Assembly (NCBI GenBank): GCA_024278415.1
Contig: JAJRTI010000609.1
Span: forward strand, 1 to 22,968
Origin: Planctomycetota bacterium
Lineage (GTDB): Bacteria > Planctomycetota > Brocadiia > JAJRTI01
DNA length: 22,968 nt
Direction of reading: 5' to 3'
Below are positions 1 to 7,597 of this stretch, piece after piece. The position numbers were made by a program, and so were the translations under genes. Position 1 is the first letter of the stretch; every line of letters begins with the position of its first letter. The notes below the pieces were generated by a model, which ran no database searches, was not told where the DNA came from, and was given only the letters and a program-made list of their open reading frames with translations.

Positions 1-143
1 TACGCGAACGCAAATTCGCGCAAGCCGCGCGCATGCAGCAAAAGCGCCGTCGCCGCCCGCCTTGCGGCGGGCTCTGCCGGCGCACTCCAAAAAGGCGCGC
101 CGCGCGTGCCGTTTCGGTTGCGGGTGAAGCCCGCTTTGTGAGA
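1..143. other. Left-edge non-coding stretch with a hairpin
   Basis: I see no convincing gene here. A reading frame is open from the left edge on the plus strand to a TGA near 139, but its composition (Ala/Arg/Gly rich) looks like translated GC-rich spacer. A perfect 7-bp stem lies at 55-61 and 66-72 with a TTGC loop, similar in size to the palindromes in other spacers of this window. There is no T-tract after it, so it is more likely a repeat hairpin than a classic terminator. Confidence 0.4.
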
Positions 144-650
144 CTACGTGAGCAGGTCCGCGTACGCGCGGCTTTCCAGATCGTGTGGGCTGATGCCGAA
201 GGCCTCCATGAGTTCGGCGACCTTGGCTCGTTCGGCTTCGGGGTCGCTCCCATCGTCCATCACGGCCTCGAACTCGATGAACTCGCCCAGGCCCTCGACG
301 CGGTCGAGGTGGATGCGCACGTTGCCGAGCAGCAGCACCTCGCGGCGCTTGCGCACGACGACTGTCTCGCCGAAGATGTGGGCGAGCAGCCGGCGCGTCG
401 CAGCCGGCTGCTCGACTGGCAGCAGGACGTAGTCGCTCTGCTTCGCGTCCGGCTCGTCGGGCCGCAGGTAGGGGATGAGCATCGCTCCGCGCCGGTCCGA
501 TTCGCGCAGCTTGAGCCGGCCCCGTGGCGTGGCGAAGAACGTGTCCGTCTGCGTTTCGATCCCCTGTGGCTCCGCGCCCAGCGACAGCGCAACTTGGCGC
601 GCGTTCTCCAGGCCGGGGCAGCGGGCCTTGAGTTCGATATTCGAGGGCAT
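144..650 (-). CDS. CYTH-domain protein (class IV adenylate cyclase / thiamine-triphosphatase superfamily)
   Basis: This 168-residue protein has the CYTH fold, a beta tunnel that binds triphosphate substrates with divalent metal. The N-terminus reads NIELKAR, the place of the family's ExExK motif, with Asn at the first Glu. GRLKLRE near residue 45 is the usual basic strand of the tunnel. A later segment reads VRIHLDRVEGLGEFIEFE, which is the family's typical D-V-LG-F-E-E pattern. Length is normal for the CyaB/class IV cyclase type. Members make cAMP, hydrolyse thiamine triphosphate or cleave inorganic triphosphate; sequence reading alone cannot separate these. The start is the only ATG that keeps the first motif. 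No good ribosome binding site is visible, but a TATACT box lies just upstream on the minus strand (667-672). The gene stands last in a minus-strand run after a spacer hairpin. Confidence 0.85.
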   Translation of the reverse strand: MPSNIELKARCPGLENARQVALSLGAEPQGIETQTDTFFATPRGRLKLRESDRRGAMLIPYLRPDEPDAKQSDYVLLPVEQPAATRRLLAHIFGETVVVRKRREVLLLGNVRIHLDRVEGLGEFIEFEAVMDDGSDPEAERAKVAELMEAFGISPHDLESRAYADLLT

Positions 651-695
651 GTGTGGCTGCGGGGGGAGTATAAGAAGGCTTCAGTTCCAACACCA

Positions 696-720
696 CCCGC
701 ATGCTGGCGCATGCGGCTAC
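696..720. repeat. Palindromic spacer repeat, family C, copy 1
   Basis: A 25-bp element with a perfect 8-bp stem (CCGCATGC / GCATGCGG) around a TGGC loop, followed by CTAC. It lies between the stop of the downstream minus-strand gene (727) and the start of the CYTH gene (650). An identical copy is at 15815-15839 and an inverted variant at 15772-15796. Function unknown; REP-like. Confidence 0.85.
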
Positions 721-726
721 GGGCGC

Positions 727-1779
727 TTATCGCGCGAGCCGTGAGGTCACATCCTCGCCCGTCACCTTCTTCACTGCGTCGACCACGGCCGTCGGCGAGG
801 TCGTGTTGCCGGTCTTGCGCAGTTCTGCGAATACCTTGGCGAGTGTGTCTTCGCCGTGGCGGTCCAGCAGGCGCATGACTTCGGCCATGGCGAAGGCCTC
901 CCTCGCCATGCCTAGGCGATCCGCTGGCATGGCCACCTCGTCTGGTTTCATCGACCACGCCGCGAGCTTGACTCGGTTCCGCAGGCCGGGGTAGGAGCGC
1001 ACGTCGAGGACTCTGAGATACTGCGACGCGATGTCCCCCGACACGTAGCGGCGCAGCGCCGCGCAGGTGAGGTAGTCGGCCGCGCCGGCGACAAGCCACG
1101 CATCATGGGGCGCCTGGACGCGGAGATCCCTGCGGATGCCGACGCGGATGGACGAGTTGACGGCCGAGGCGATGAGCCGCGGGACCACGCGCCGGACCCC
1201 GGACAGGAACCGGTCCGTGCGCTTCTTCGCCTCTGCGAGCAGCGGCGGGCCGGCGGTCTGCCTGAGCACAATGGGAACCAAGCCGGGTTGCTTTGTGTCG
1301 GCTCCGCCCCCTTCGGCGAACTGGCCGATGAAGCTGACCACGTTCCGCTTGCCGTCGTAGAGGTAGCCTTCCAACTGGCCGCCGGCGGCGAGGTACGCGA
1401 TCAGTTGGCTCCGCCTCCAGAGACGAATGCGCCGGGGATTGGGGATCGCGGAGCAGGCCTTTCCTACGAGCCGCTCCATCTGCGTCATGTACGCCATCAT
1501 CGCGCGTGGCTGGCCGGGAACCCCCAATTGCTTGGCCGCGTACGCGGCCACCTTGTCGCGGTTGCGGTGTAGCTTGATCAGGTCGTCCTCGGGCCGCCAG
1601 TCAGCCAGCTTGGCCAAGCGCTCATAGAGCCAGGGGTGGAACTGGCGCACGAGCGGCGCCCACACCGGCGGATACTCGATGTAGATGCCCCTATCTTCCA
1701 GGCTCGCGGTCCGCGGCGCCGCTGGCATCGCGGCCGGGCAAACCCAACAAAGCGACAAGATGGAGGCTGATTTCAGCAT
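727..1779 (-). CDS. Predicted secreted protein, possibly a degenerate gluzincin (peptidase MA-like)
   Basis: I do not recognise this 350-residue protein firmly. The first ~25 residues look like a signal peptide (hydrophobic ILSLCWVC followed by PAAMPAAPR). The body is rich in Arg, Ala and Leu without further membrane helices. Around residues 200-240 the layout recalls peptidase-MA/DUF1570-like gluzincins, where an HExxH helix is followed by a 'P-W-L-x-E-G-x-A-E-Y' turn. Here the second element reads DAWLVAGAADYL (226-237), but the expected zinc helix reads LIASAVNSSIR and has no His or Glu. If the relationship is real the enzyme is dead. The C-terminus (KVFAELRKTGNTTSPTAVVD) also fits that family, where a low-complexity 'vs-fe-avre' segment is common. 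The start at 1779 is the natural one before the signal peptide; no clear ribosome binding site is seen. Confidence 0.6.
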   Translation of the reverse strand: MLKSASILSLCWVCPAAMPAAPRTASLEDRGIYIEYPPVWAPLVRQFHPWLYERLAKLADWRPEDDLIKLHRNRDKVAAYAAKQLGVPGQPRAMMAYMTQMERLVGKACSAIPNPRRIRLWRRSQLIAYLAAGGQLEGYLYDGKRNVVSFIGQFAEGGGADTKQPGLVPIVLRQTAGPPLLAEAKKRTDRFLSGVRRVVPRLIASAVNSSIRVGIRRDLRVQAPHDAWLVAGAADYLTCAALRRYVSGDIASQYLRVLDVRSYPGLRNRVKLAAWSMKPDEVAMPADRLGMAREAFAMAEVMRLLDRHGEDTLAKVFAELRKTGNTTSPTAVVDAVKKVTGEDVTSRLAR

Positions 1780-1800
1780 GGGCTCGTGAGGGACGCGCTT

Positions 1801-1872
1801 GGAGCGGAACGCCTTCGCGTTCCGACGGACGGTCCCGAGGCTTCGGGATCCGCTCCGCTGTGGGCGAAGCCC
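1801..1872. repeat. Composite palindromic spacer repeat, family A, copy 1
   Basis: The spacer between two minus-strand genes folds into several hairpins. An 8-bp outer stem pairs GGAGCGGA (1801-1808) with TCCGCTCC (1849-1856). Inside are a 7-bp hairpin (1806-1812/1817-1823, loop CTTC, sharing three bases with the outer stem) and a 6-bp hairpin at 1833-1848. A small GGGC/GCCC hairpin follows. The first 32 bp (1801-1832) recur exactly, inverted, at 8686-8717. Confidence 0.8.
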
Positions 1873-1875
1873 GCG

Positions 1876-2652
1876 TTAGGCTTGGAGCTTCTCCCGAAGG
1901 CCTTTCGTGAACGCGCAGGCGCGGGCCATGCTCGCCGGGTCTTCGAGCTTGTACTGGAGCACGAGGTCGCCTTCGTACCCAATCTCTGCGAGGCCTTTCA
2001 TGAACGCGTCGTAGTCGATCGTATCGCCTTCGGACCCCGGCTCGCCGCGGTGGCTGCCGGAGATGTGCACGTCGGAGATGCGGCCCTTCATCGCGAGCGC
2101 GGCCGCGTACATGTCCGCGCCGTCGTTGTTCATGTGGTACGTGTCCGCGGTCAGCTTTAGGCGCGAGTCGACCTCGTCGATGAACTTCAGGCCGTCGCGG
2201 TAATTGTCGAGCGGGCAGCCCTTCTCGAACTCCAGGCCGATCACGACGCCGGCCTCGTCGGCTACTGGCGCGAGCGCGGCCATGTTCTCTGTCAGTGTTT
2301 CGTACGCCGCTTCGGGGGCGACGTCTTTGGGCTGGTTGGGCCAGATGCTGATGACCGGCGCGTCGAGTTTTTGGGCGATGCCGAGCACGCGCTTGAACCA
2401 CGCCTGCGCGTCGGCCTGCTTGCCGGGCGTGGTGTACTCGAACTTGCCGATGCAGATGGTGTTGACCGCGAGCCCGGCCGCGGCAAGTTCGTCCGCCATC
2501 GCGGCGAGGTCGGCCTCGTCGTCGCCAGCCACGAACGGCTCGCGCACGGGCAGGTTGAGGCCCTCGTAGCCGGCGTCGGCGACCATCTTCATGATCTCTT
2601 GCCGCGAGAAGCGGCCGAGGGTTCCAGAATAGGGGTCGTAGGTGACGAGCAT
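1876..2652 (-). CDS. Sugar-phosphate isomerase/epimerase-like TIM-barrel protein
   Basis: The 258-residue protein belongs to the AP-endonuclease-2/xylose-isomerase-like TIM-barrel superfamily. Typical elements in order are MKMVADAGYEGLNLP near the N-terminus, the metal-ligand strand VVIGLEFEKG, the TADTYHMNNDG strand with Asp and His, and DVHISGSHRGEPGSEGDTIDYDAF with Asp/His and the R-x-x-PG turn. The last strand, where the family normally has a metal-binding Glu, reads DLVLQYKLED, so Gln sits at that point. These proteins isomerise or epimerise sugars or inositols; the substrate cannot be told. I chose ATG at 2652 because GGAG lies about 9 bases before it and a barrel strand (MLVTYDPYSG) begins there; the open frame extends upstream to 2844 through the divergent promoter region and that part looks non-coding. 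Confidence 0.85.
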   Translation of the reverse strand: MLVTYDPYSGTLGRFSRQEIMKMVADAGYEGLNLPVREPFVAGDDEADLAAMADELAAAGLAVNTICIGKFEYTTPGKQADAQAWFKRVLGIAQKLDAPVISIWPNQPKDVAPEAAYETLTENMAALAPVADEAGVVIGLEFEKGCPLDNYRDGLKFIDEVDSRLKLTADTYHMNNDGADMYAAALAMKGRISDVHISGSHRGEPGSEGDTIDYDAFMKGLAEIGYEGDLVLQYKLEDPASMARACAFTKGLREKLQA

Positions 2653-2727
2653 CGGTGTGTCTCCAAGCACATAGGGGGGGAAGCGGCATGGGGGGATGAT
2701 CCCCGGTGGCGACCGTGGCGAGGTGAG

Positions 2728-2756
2728 ACGATATCCCAAGTCGGCTCTGTTTGCAA
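2728..2756 (-). promoter_or_regulatory. Candidate sigma70-type promoter for the isomerase-like gene
   Basis: On the minus strand TTGCAA (2751-2756) is followed after 17 bp by TATCGT (2728-2733). It points toward the gene starting at 2652 and forms a divergent pair with the promoter at 2792-2820. Sequence match only. Confidence 0.45.
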
Positions 2757-2791
2757 GGCGTGAGATCTTGTGGCCGCGGCCGACCATTTCA

Positions 2792-2820
2792 TTGACGCCG
2801 CGCGCGGGGGGAGTTACGAT
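2792..2820 (+). promoter_or_regulatory. Candidate sigma70-type promoter for the large secreted repeat protein
   Basis: TTGACG (2792-2797), 17 bp, TACGAT (2815-2820), about 48 bp before the ATG at 2868. Sequence match only. Confidence 0.5.
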
Positions 2821-2867
2821 TCTCCACGAGTGCAGACGTGTCACATATCTTCCTGGAGGGTCAAGCT

Positions 2868-5711
2868 ATGAAGCGGATCGCCCAACGACTCGCGTTCGTC
2901 GCCATGTGGGTGGCCATCTGGGGGACAAGGGCTTGGGGGGCGGAGATCGTCGTGCGCGTGGCCGACAAGGAGACCGACGCGGCTGTCGCCAACGCGCAAA
3001 TCAACGTGCGCGTCGGCCGCGAGCGCTACGACCTGCCGACCGGTGACGACGGAACGTGTCGGGTGCCCTACGACGAGGCGCGCACGAAGTACATCTACCT
3101 CACGGCCAAAGCCGACGGCTACGTGCCCATGCGCGTGTACTGGCGCGGACGCAACGAGCCGGCCGAGCCGCCGAAGACGTTCACGTTCAAGATGCCGAAG
3201 GCAGGAGCGATCGGAGGCGTCGTGAAGAACGAGCACGGCGAGGCGGTCGACAACGTGCGCGTGCGGGTCTACGTGTACGGGTCCAACCGGGAGGGGCAGG
3301 CATCGGTCTACCTCTCGGGCTTCTCGGTGTCCACCGATCCCGCGGGCGCGTGGCGCTGTGATTGGGCGCCCAAAAACCCGAAGAACGTGCGGCTCAAGTT
3401 CACGCATCCCGAGTACTCGGAGCTGTCGTCGTACGTCAGCAACCAAGGGCTTTTGGCCAAGAAGCTCCAGGAACTCAAGTGGGTGGCCGTGCTCAAGACG
3501 GGCGCGAACATCACGGGCAAGGTGGTGGACGAGGATGGCTGGGGCATCGCCGGCGCGCAGGTCCGCACGGGCCGAGACTACTACTCGTCGGGCCGCATGC
3601 AGGCCAAGACCGGTCCCGAGGGCGACTTCGAGATTCGGCACGCGCCGGAGGGCGCCACGGTGCTGACCGTGACCGCGGACGGGTATGCGCCCGAGCTGAA
3701 GCCCGTGACTGTGAAGGCCGGCATGGAGCCCATCGAGTTTCGCTTGCCTGAAGGCCAGGCGATCCGCGGACAGGTGCTCGACGCCGAGGGCAAGCCGGTG
3801 CCGGGGGTGAGCGTATCGACGGAGGGATGGCGCGGGTACCGCACCATCCGATGGCGCGGGCGCACGGACGCGGATGGTTGGTTCGAGTGGAACTCCGCGC
3901 CCGCAGACGGCGTTGCATTCAGTTTCTATAAGTCCGGTTTCATGTCGATGCGCAACAAGGTGCTGACTCCGCACGACGACGTCCACGTGATGGTCATGAA
4001 CAAGGCGTTGATTGTATCCGGGATGGTGACGGACGCAGACACCGGCCAGCCGGTCGCCCGCTTCAAGGTCGTGCAAGGGCTGCGATTCAAACAAAACAAG
4101 ACCACCAACTGGCAACGGCAAAACCCGGCGACTGGCCGCGACGGGCGCTACACGACGACTTTCACGTACCCGTACGACGGCCACGTCGTGCGTATCGAGG
4201 CGAAGGGCTATCTGCCGGCCGAGTCTCGCGTGTTCACCAGCAGCGAAGGCGAGCAGACGTTCGACTTCAAGCTCAAGAAAGGCAACGGGCCCAAGGGCGT
4301 GGTGGTCGGCACGGACGGCCAGCCGCTCGCCGGCGCGCGGATCGCGGTCGCACTGCCCGGCCAGTACCTGCAGGTCAACAATGGCGAGTTGAGCGACAGC
4401 CGCCGCTACGGCTTCGACGTGGTCACCACCGACGCAGAGGGGCGGTTCCAGATGCAGCCTCAGACCGGGAAGTTTGCCTTGCTTGTTGTCCACGAGCAGG
4501 GGATGATCGAAGTGAAGGGCGAGGATCTGGCGAAGACGCCGACGCTTGCCCTGAAGCCGTGGGGGCGCATCGAGGGAGTGGCGCGCATCGGCGCCAAGCC
4601 GGCCGCGAACCAGCGAGTGAACATGTGGGCCAGCCGCCCTTACCGGCGCAACGAGCCGCGCATCAACTTTTACTACAGCACCCACACGGACGACGAGGGC
4701 AAGTTCGCGTTCAAACGCGTCTCGCCTGGGGAGTGGTACGTGGGGCGCATGATCAGGATCGGCGCGAACATGTCCACCACGACGCACTCGACGTTCTGCG
4801 AGGTCAAGCCGGGCCAGACGGCCACGGTGGCCATCGGCGGCACCGGCCGGCCCGTGGTGGGCCGCGTGGCGGCTCCCAAGGGCAAGACGTTGCGCCTGGC
4901 CGAGTGGCGCACGCAAGGCAACGTCACGGGGATTCCGACAAGCCAGCCAGCCGCGGAACTGTTTCGGACCTTGGGCAAGCTCCTCGCCGAAGGCAAGACG
5001 CCGCCGCCGCGCCGTGTCAACACGTCTTACGCCGTCGTCTTGCAGGACGATGGCTCGTTCCGCATCGAGGACGTGCCGGCCGGGTCGTATCGCATGAACA
5101 TCAGTTTCCGCGAGCGGGGGCTTCAGCAGTACGGAGGCTGGGGCGCGATGGTGGGCACGGCCCAGCACAACTTCGTCGTGCCGCCCATGCCCGGCGGCCG
5201 CAGCGACGAGCCGCTCAATCTGGGGCGCATCGAGGCCACGCTCTACCCACGGCTGAACGTGGGAGACACCGCGCCCGACTTCGAGGTGCAGACGCTTGAC
5301 GGCGTCCCCTTCAAGCTAGCCGACCACCGCGGCAGCGTCGTGCTGCTGAACTTTTGGGCCACGTGGCAGAAGGGCCGGCCCGACCAAGACGTCGAGGCGG
5401 AGTTGAAGGCCGTGTACGACGTGTTCGGCGAGCCCGGCCGCATCGTCATGCTCGGCATCAACGTGGACCCCAACGCAAACGTCGCCAAGACGTACGTCGC
5501 GGAGAATCAAATCCCTTGGGCGCAGGCGCATCAGCGAGCGGCCGCGGACAGCAAGATGCTGGTGGACTACGGTGTGCTTACCCCGCGAGGCGGGCAAATG
5601 GGTCTGGGCACGTATCTGATTGGCCCGGACGGGAAGGTGCTGGGCGCGCGGCTGAAGAAGTACGAGATCCAGGCCGCAATCGAGAAGGCGCTAGCTGGCG
5701 GAGGGGAGTAG
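2868..5711 (+). CDS. Secreted carboxypeptidase-regulatory-like repeat protein with C-terminal redox-dead thioredoxin fold
   Basis: This 947-residue protein starts with a signal peptide (MKRIAQRL, hydrophobic FVAMWVAIWG, cleavage probably after TRAWG or TRAWGA). Residues ~25-780 hold about seven or eight beta-sandwich repeats with the pattern G-x-V-x-D-x-x-G-x-P-V-x-G-A-x-V followed by T-D-x-x-G-x-F, as in carboxypeptidase regulatory-like (CarboxypepD_reg) domains. From ~797 to the end lies a TlpA/AhpC-like thioredoxin fold (VGDTAPDF, then LLNFWATW). The active-site motif that should read WCxxC is W-Q-K-G-R (Gln834, Arg837), so both redox cysteines are missing. The protein probably acts outside the cytoplasmic membrane; a binding or scaffold role is inferred. 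ATG at 2868 is chosen because GGAGGG lies 7 bases upstream and the signal peptide begins there, rather than the GTG ten codons earlier. Confidence 0.85.
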   Translation: MKRIAQRLAFVAMWVAIWGTRAWGAEIVVRVADKETDAAVANAQINVRVGRERYDLPTGDDGTCRVPYDEARTKYIYLTAKADGYVPMRVYWRGRNEPAEPPKTFTFKMPKAGAIGGVVKNEHGEAVDNVRVRVYVYGSNREGQASVYLSGFSVSTDPAGAWRCDWAPKNPKNVRLKFTHPEYSELSSYVSNQGLLAKKLQELKWVAVLKTGANITGKVVDEDGWGIAGAQVRTGRDYYSSGRMQAKTGPEGDFEIRHAPEGATVLTVTADGYAPELKPVTVKAGMEPIEFRLPEGQAIRGQVLDAEGKPVPGVSVSTEGWRGYRTIRWRGRTDADGWFEWNSAPADGVAFSFYKSGFMSMRNKVLTPHDDVHVMVMNKALIVSGMVTDADTGQPVARFKVVQGLRFKQNKTTNWQRQNPATGRDGRYTTTFTYPYDGHVVRIEAKGYLPAESRVFTSSEGEQTFDFKLKKGNGPKGVVVGTDGQPLAGARIAVALPGQYLQVNNGELSDSRRYGFDVVTTDAEGRFQMQPQTGKFALLVVHEQGMIEVKGEDLAKTPTLALKPWGRIEGVARIGAKPAANQRVNMWASRPYRRNEPRINFYYSTHTDDEGKFAFKRVSPGEWYVGRMIRIGANMSTTTHSTFCEVKPGQTATVAIGGTGRPVVGRVAAPKGKTLRLAEWRTQGNVTGIPTSQPAAELFRTLGKLLAEGKTPPPRRVNTSYAVVLQDDGSFRIEDVPAGSYRMNISFRERGLQQYGGWGAMVGTAQHNFVVPPMPGGRSDEPLNLGRIEATLYPRLNVGDTAPDFEVQTLDGVPFKLADHRGSVVLLNFWATWQKGRPDQDVEAELKAVYDVFGEPGRIVMLGINVDPNANVAKTYVAENQIPWAQAHQRAAADSKMLVDYGVLTPRGGQMGLGTYLIGPDGKVLGARLKKYEIQAAIEKALAGGGE

Positions 5712-5726
5712 GGGCAAGCGTTTGGA

Positions 5727-5788
5727 GTACCGCCTTTAGGAAGCGACACGGATCGCATCGTGATCCCCAGGCAGGCGGCTGGCGGTAC
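5727..5788. repeat. Spacer inverted repeat between 5711 and 6048
   Basis: GTACCGCC (5727-5734) pairs with GGCGGTAC (5781-5788). The interior carries GGATCGCATCGTG, a 13-base string that also occurs in the hairpin downstream of the transglutaminase gene (12143-12155). The rest of the 336-bp spacer up to the promoter at 5962 shows no convincing gene; a short minus-strand frame starting MPRKARG was considered and rejected. Confidence 0.6.
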
Positions 5789-5961
5789 GGCCCCACGGAT
5801 GCGCAAAGGGACGATCTGCTTGGCGACGGACTCGCCGCGCTCTGTCAGTTTGTTGCCTCTCGCCTTGCGCGGCATTCGGCCATCATCCGTTCGTGAAGGA
5901 TTCCCGCGAGCCCGAGCCGGGCAAGGCCCGCAGAGGCCCGGCCCGCGCCGCGCGAGTCCCG

Positions 5962-5989
5962 TTGACTTTCTGCGCGCTAGGCCTATCAT
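5962..5989 (+). promoter_or_regulatory. Candidate sigma70-type promoter for the sulfatase-like gene
   Basis: TTGACT (5962-5967), 16 bp, TATCAT (5984-5989), about 58 bp before the ATG at 6048. Sequence match only. Confidence 0.55.
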
Positions 5990-6047
5990 AGCTCCTCTGC
6001 CTGTCGCCGCGAGGGACAGCCGCCACCTTACTGGATAGGAGACATTC

Positions 6048-7502
6048 ATGGCCGATCGCCCCAACATTATCGTCATCAACACCGACACCCTGCGCGCGGA
6101 CCACATTGGCGCGTACGGGCATCCGTTCATCGAAACGCCGAACCTCGACCGCTTTGCCGCGCGCTCGATCCAGTTCAACAACGTGTTCATGGAGTCTGGG
6201 CCCACGGTGCAGATGCGCCGGGTGTGGTTCACGGGCAAGAGCCTGCTGCCCTATCCCATCGACCTGCCGCCCAAGGGCATCTTTCCCGCGCTGCTGGGGT
6301 GGCGTCCGCTGGGCGAGGACGACACGTCCATCGCGGAGACGCTCCAGAGCAACGGGTACCGCACCGCGCTCGTGGTGGACCTGTGGCACTTCTTCAAGCC
6401 GGCCATGAACCTGCACCGCGGGTTCGACTACTGGATTTTCGAGCGCGGCCACGAGACGGACAGCCGGTTCACCGGGCCCAGCAACGACAACTACGACACG
6501 CGGCCGCACATCTCCGAGGCCATGTGGACCGAGCACTACGACCAGCGCATGAAGGCGTACCTGCGCAGCACGCTGCCCTACGAGGAAGAAGATTACTTCT
6601 GCGCGCGCACCTTCCGCCGCGCGGCGCAGGCCGCGATCGACATGTCGCAGGGCGAGAAGCCGTTCTTCATGTGGATCGACACGTTCGTGCCCCACGAGCC
6701 TTGGGACGGCCGCAAGAAGTATTGGTGGAATCGCTACAAGGACAAGTTCAACGTCACGTCCGACATCGAGGAGCCCATCTTCTTCTACGGCGCGGATATG
6801 TTCCAGTGCACGCAGGAGGACAACGATCTCTTCCACGCGGTGTACGCGGGCATGGTCACCGAACTCGACTTCTGGGTGGGCTACCTGCTCAGCCTGCTAG
6901 AAATGGTCGGGCTGTACGAGAACACGGTCATCATGTTCACCTCCGACCACGGCACGGAGTTCATGGAGCACGGCCAGTTCCAGAAGCACCCCGAATTGCT
7001 GCACCGGGAGGTGACGCAACTGCCGCTCCTCGTGCACCACCCGGACTTCAACGACCAGCACGTGTCGGTCGACGGGCTCGTGTCCGCGCTCGACTATGCC
7101 CCGACGATCCTCAGCCTGGCTGGCGTGGAGCCCCAAGACCGCATGGACGGGTTCGACTTCATGCCGCTCGCCACGGGCGGCAAGGACAAGATTCGCGACT
7201 ACACGCAAAGCGGGTACTGCCACTATGGCGGCGTGCGCACGCCGGAGTGGAACCTGATCTTCCCTGTCTGCACGCGCGAGGACGCGCAGGCGCTGGAGGT
7301 CATCAAGTCCCAGCCCGACATCGCGCTCGACGTGATCCACGCGATCGAGGCGCCGCCAGACGACCGCGAAGTGGAGCTGTACAACACGGTCGAGGACTCC
7401 GGGGAGTTGAAGAATGTGGCCGCGGAGCATCCCGACATCGTGAAGGAGCTGAAGGCGCTCGCGCGCAAGACGTGGCCCAACGCACCGAAGCTCCAGAACT
7501 AG
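6048..7502 (+). CDS. Sulfatase-like hydrolase (alkaline phosphatase superfamily) with Thr at the nucleophile position
   Basis: The 484-residue protein has the sulfatase/phosphodiesterase core. NIIVINTDTLRADHIGAYG (residues 6-24) supplies the first metal ligands, TPNLDRFA follows, and MFTSDHGTEFMEHG carries the second Asp-His pair. The segment that in true sulfatases reads C/S-x-P-S-R-x4-T-G reads TVQMRRVWFTG, so Thr53 occupies the place of the formylglycine precursor while Arg57 and the T-G are kept. Formylglycine cannot be made from Thr, so classic sulfatase chemistry is unlikely. Other members of the superfamily use Thr or Ser directly and act on phosphate esters or diesters. No signal peptide is visible, so a cytoplasmic enzyme is suggested. 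AGGAG lies 5-6 bases before the ATG. The C-terminal EVELYNTVEDSGELKNVAAEHPDIVKEL is the usual sulfatase tail. Confidence 0.9.
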   Translation: MADRPNIIVINTDTLRADHIGAYGHPFIETPNLDRFAARSIQFNNVFMESGPTVQMRRVWFTGKSLLPYPIDLPPKGIFPALLGWRPLGEDDTSIAETLQSNGYRTALVVDLWHFFKPAMNLHRGFDYWIFERGHETDSRFTGPSNDNYDTRPHISEAMWTEHYDQRMKAYLRSTLPYEEEDYFCARTFRRAAQAAIDMSQGEKPFFMWIDTFVPHEPWDGRKKYWWNRYKDKFNVTSDIEEPIFFYGADMFQCTQEDNDLFHAVYAGMVTELDFWVGYLLSLLEMVGLYENTVIMFTSDHGTEFMEHGQFQKHPELLHREVTQLPLLVHHPDFNDQHVSVDGLVSALDYAPTILSLAGVEPQDRMDGFDFMPLATGGKDKIRDYTQSGYCHYGGVRTPEWNLIFPVCTREDAQALEVIKSQPDIALDVIHAIEAPPDDREVELYNTVEDSGELKNVAAEHPDIVKELKALARKTWPNAPKLQN

Positions 7503-7520
7503 CGCGTTGCGCGGGACGAA

Positions 7521-7595
7521 CAGCCCCTCGTTTGTAGCACGCTCGTAAGAGCGTTCCGCTCCGCCCAGAAACGCACTGACGTGCGTGCTGCGAGC
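7521..7595. repeat. Composite palindromic spacer repeat, family B, copy 1
   Basis: This element fills the spacer between two convergent genes. A core around 7534-7560 contains the hairpin GCTC-GTAA-GAGC and matches 14003-14029 at nearly every base; both copies are preceded by CAGCCCC. A second hairpin pairs ACGCAC with GTGCGT (7570-7585). It could also end transcription from both sides, though no T-tract is present. Confidence 0.75.
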
Positions 7596-7597
7596 GA

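Noticed and set aside
33..878. A 281-codon plus-strand frame over the CYTH gene and its spacer
   Set aside because: It crosses the family C repeat and the end of the next gene, has biased composition, and the minus-strand CYTH motifs are far more convincing.
2841..5168. A 775-codon open frame on the minus strand antisense to the repeat protein
   Set aside because: Very high Arg/His/Ala/Leu content and no domain pattern; this is the usual open antisense frame of a GC-rich gene. The plus-strand protein has a signal peptide and clear repeats.
5578..5875. Minus-strand frame starting MPRKARGNKLTERGESVAK, which recalls the opening of some transposases
   Set aside because: Only the first few residues are suggestive; the rest is Pro/Ser-rich without any transposase motif, and it runs into the antisense of the repeat protein gene. 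No ribosome binding site.
5883..6836. A 317-codon minus-strand frame over the sulfatase-like gene
   Set aside because: Antisense shadow of a gene with clear metal-binding motifs; no ribosome binding site and no recognisable domain.
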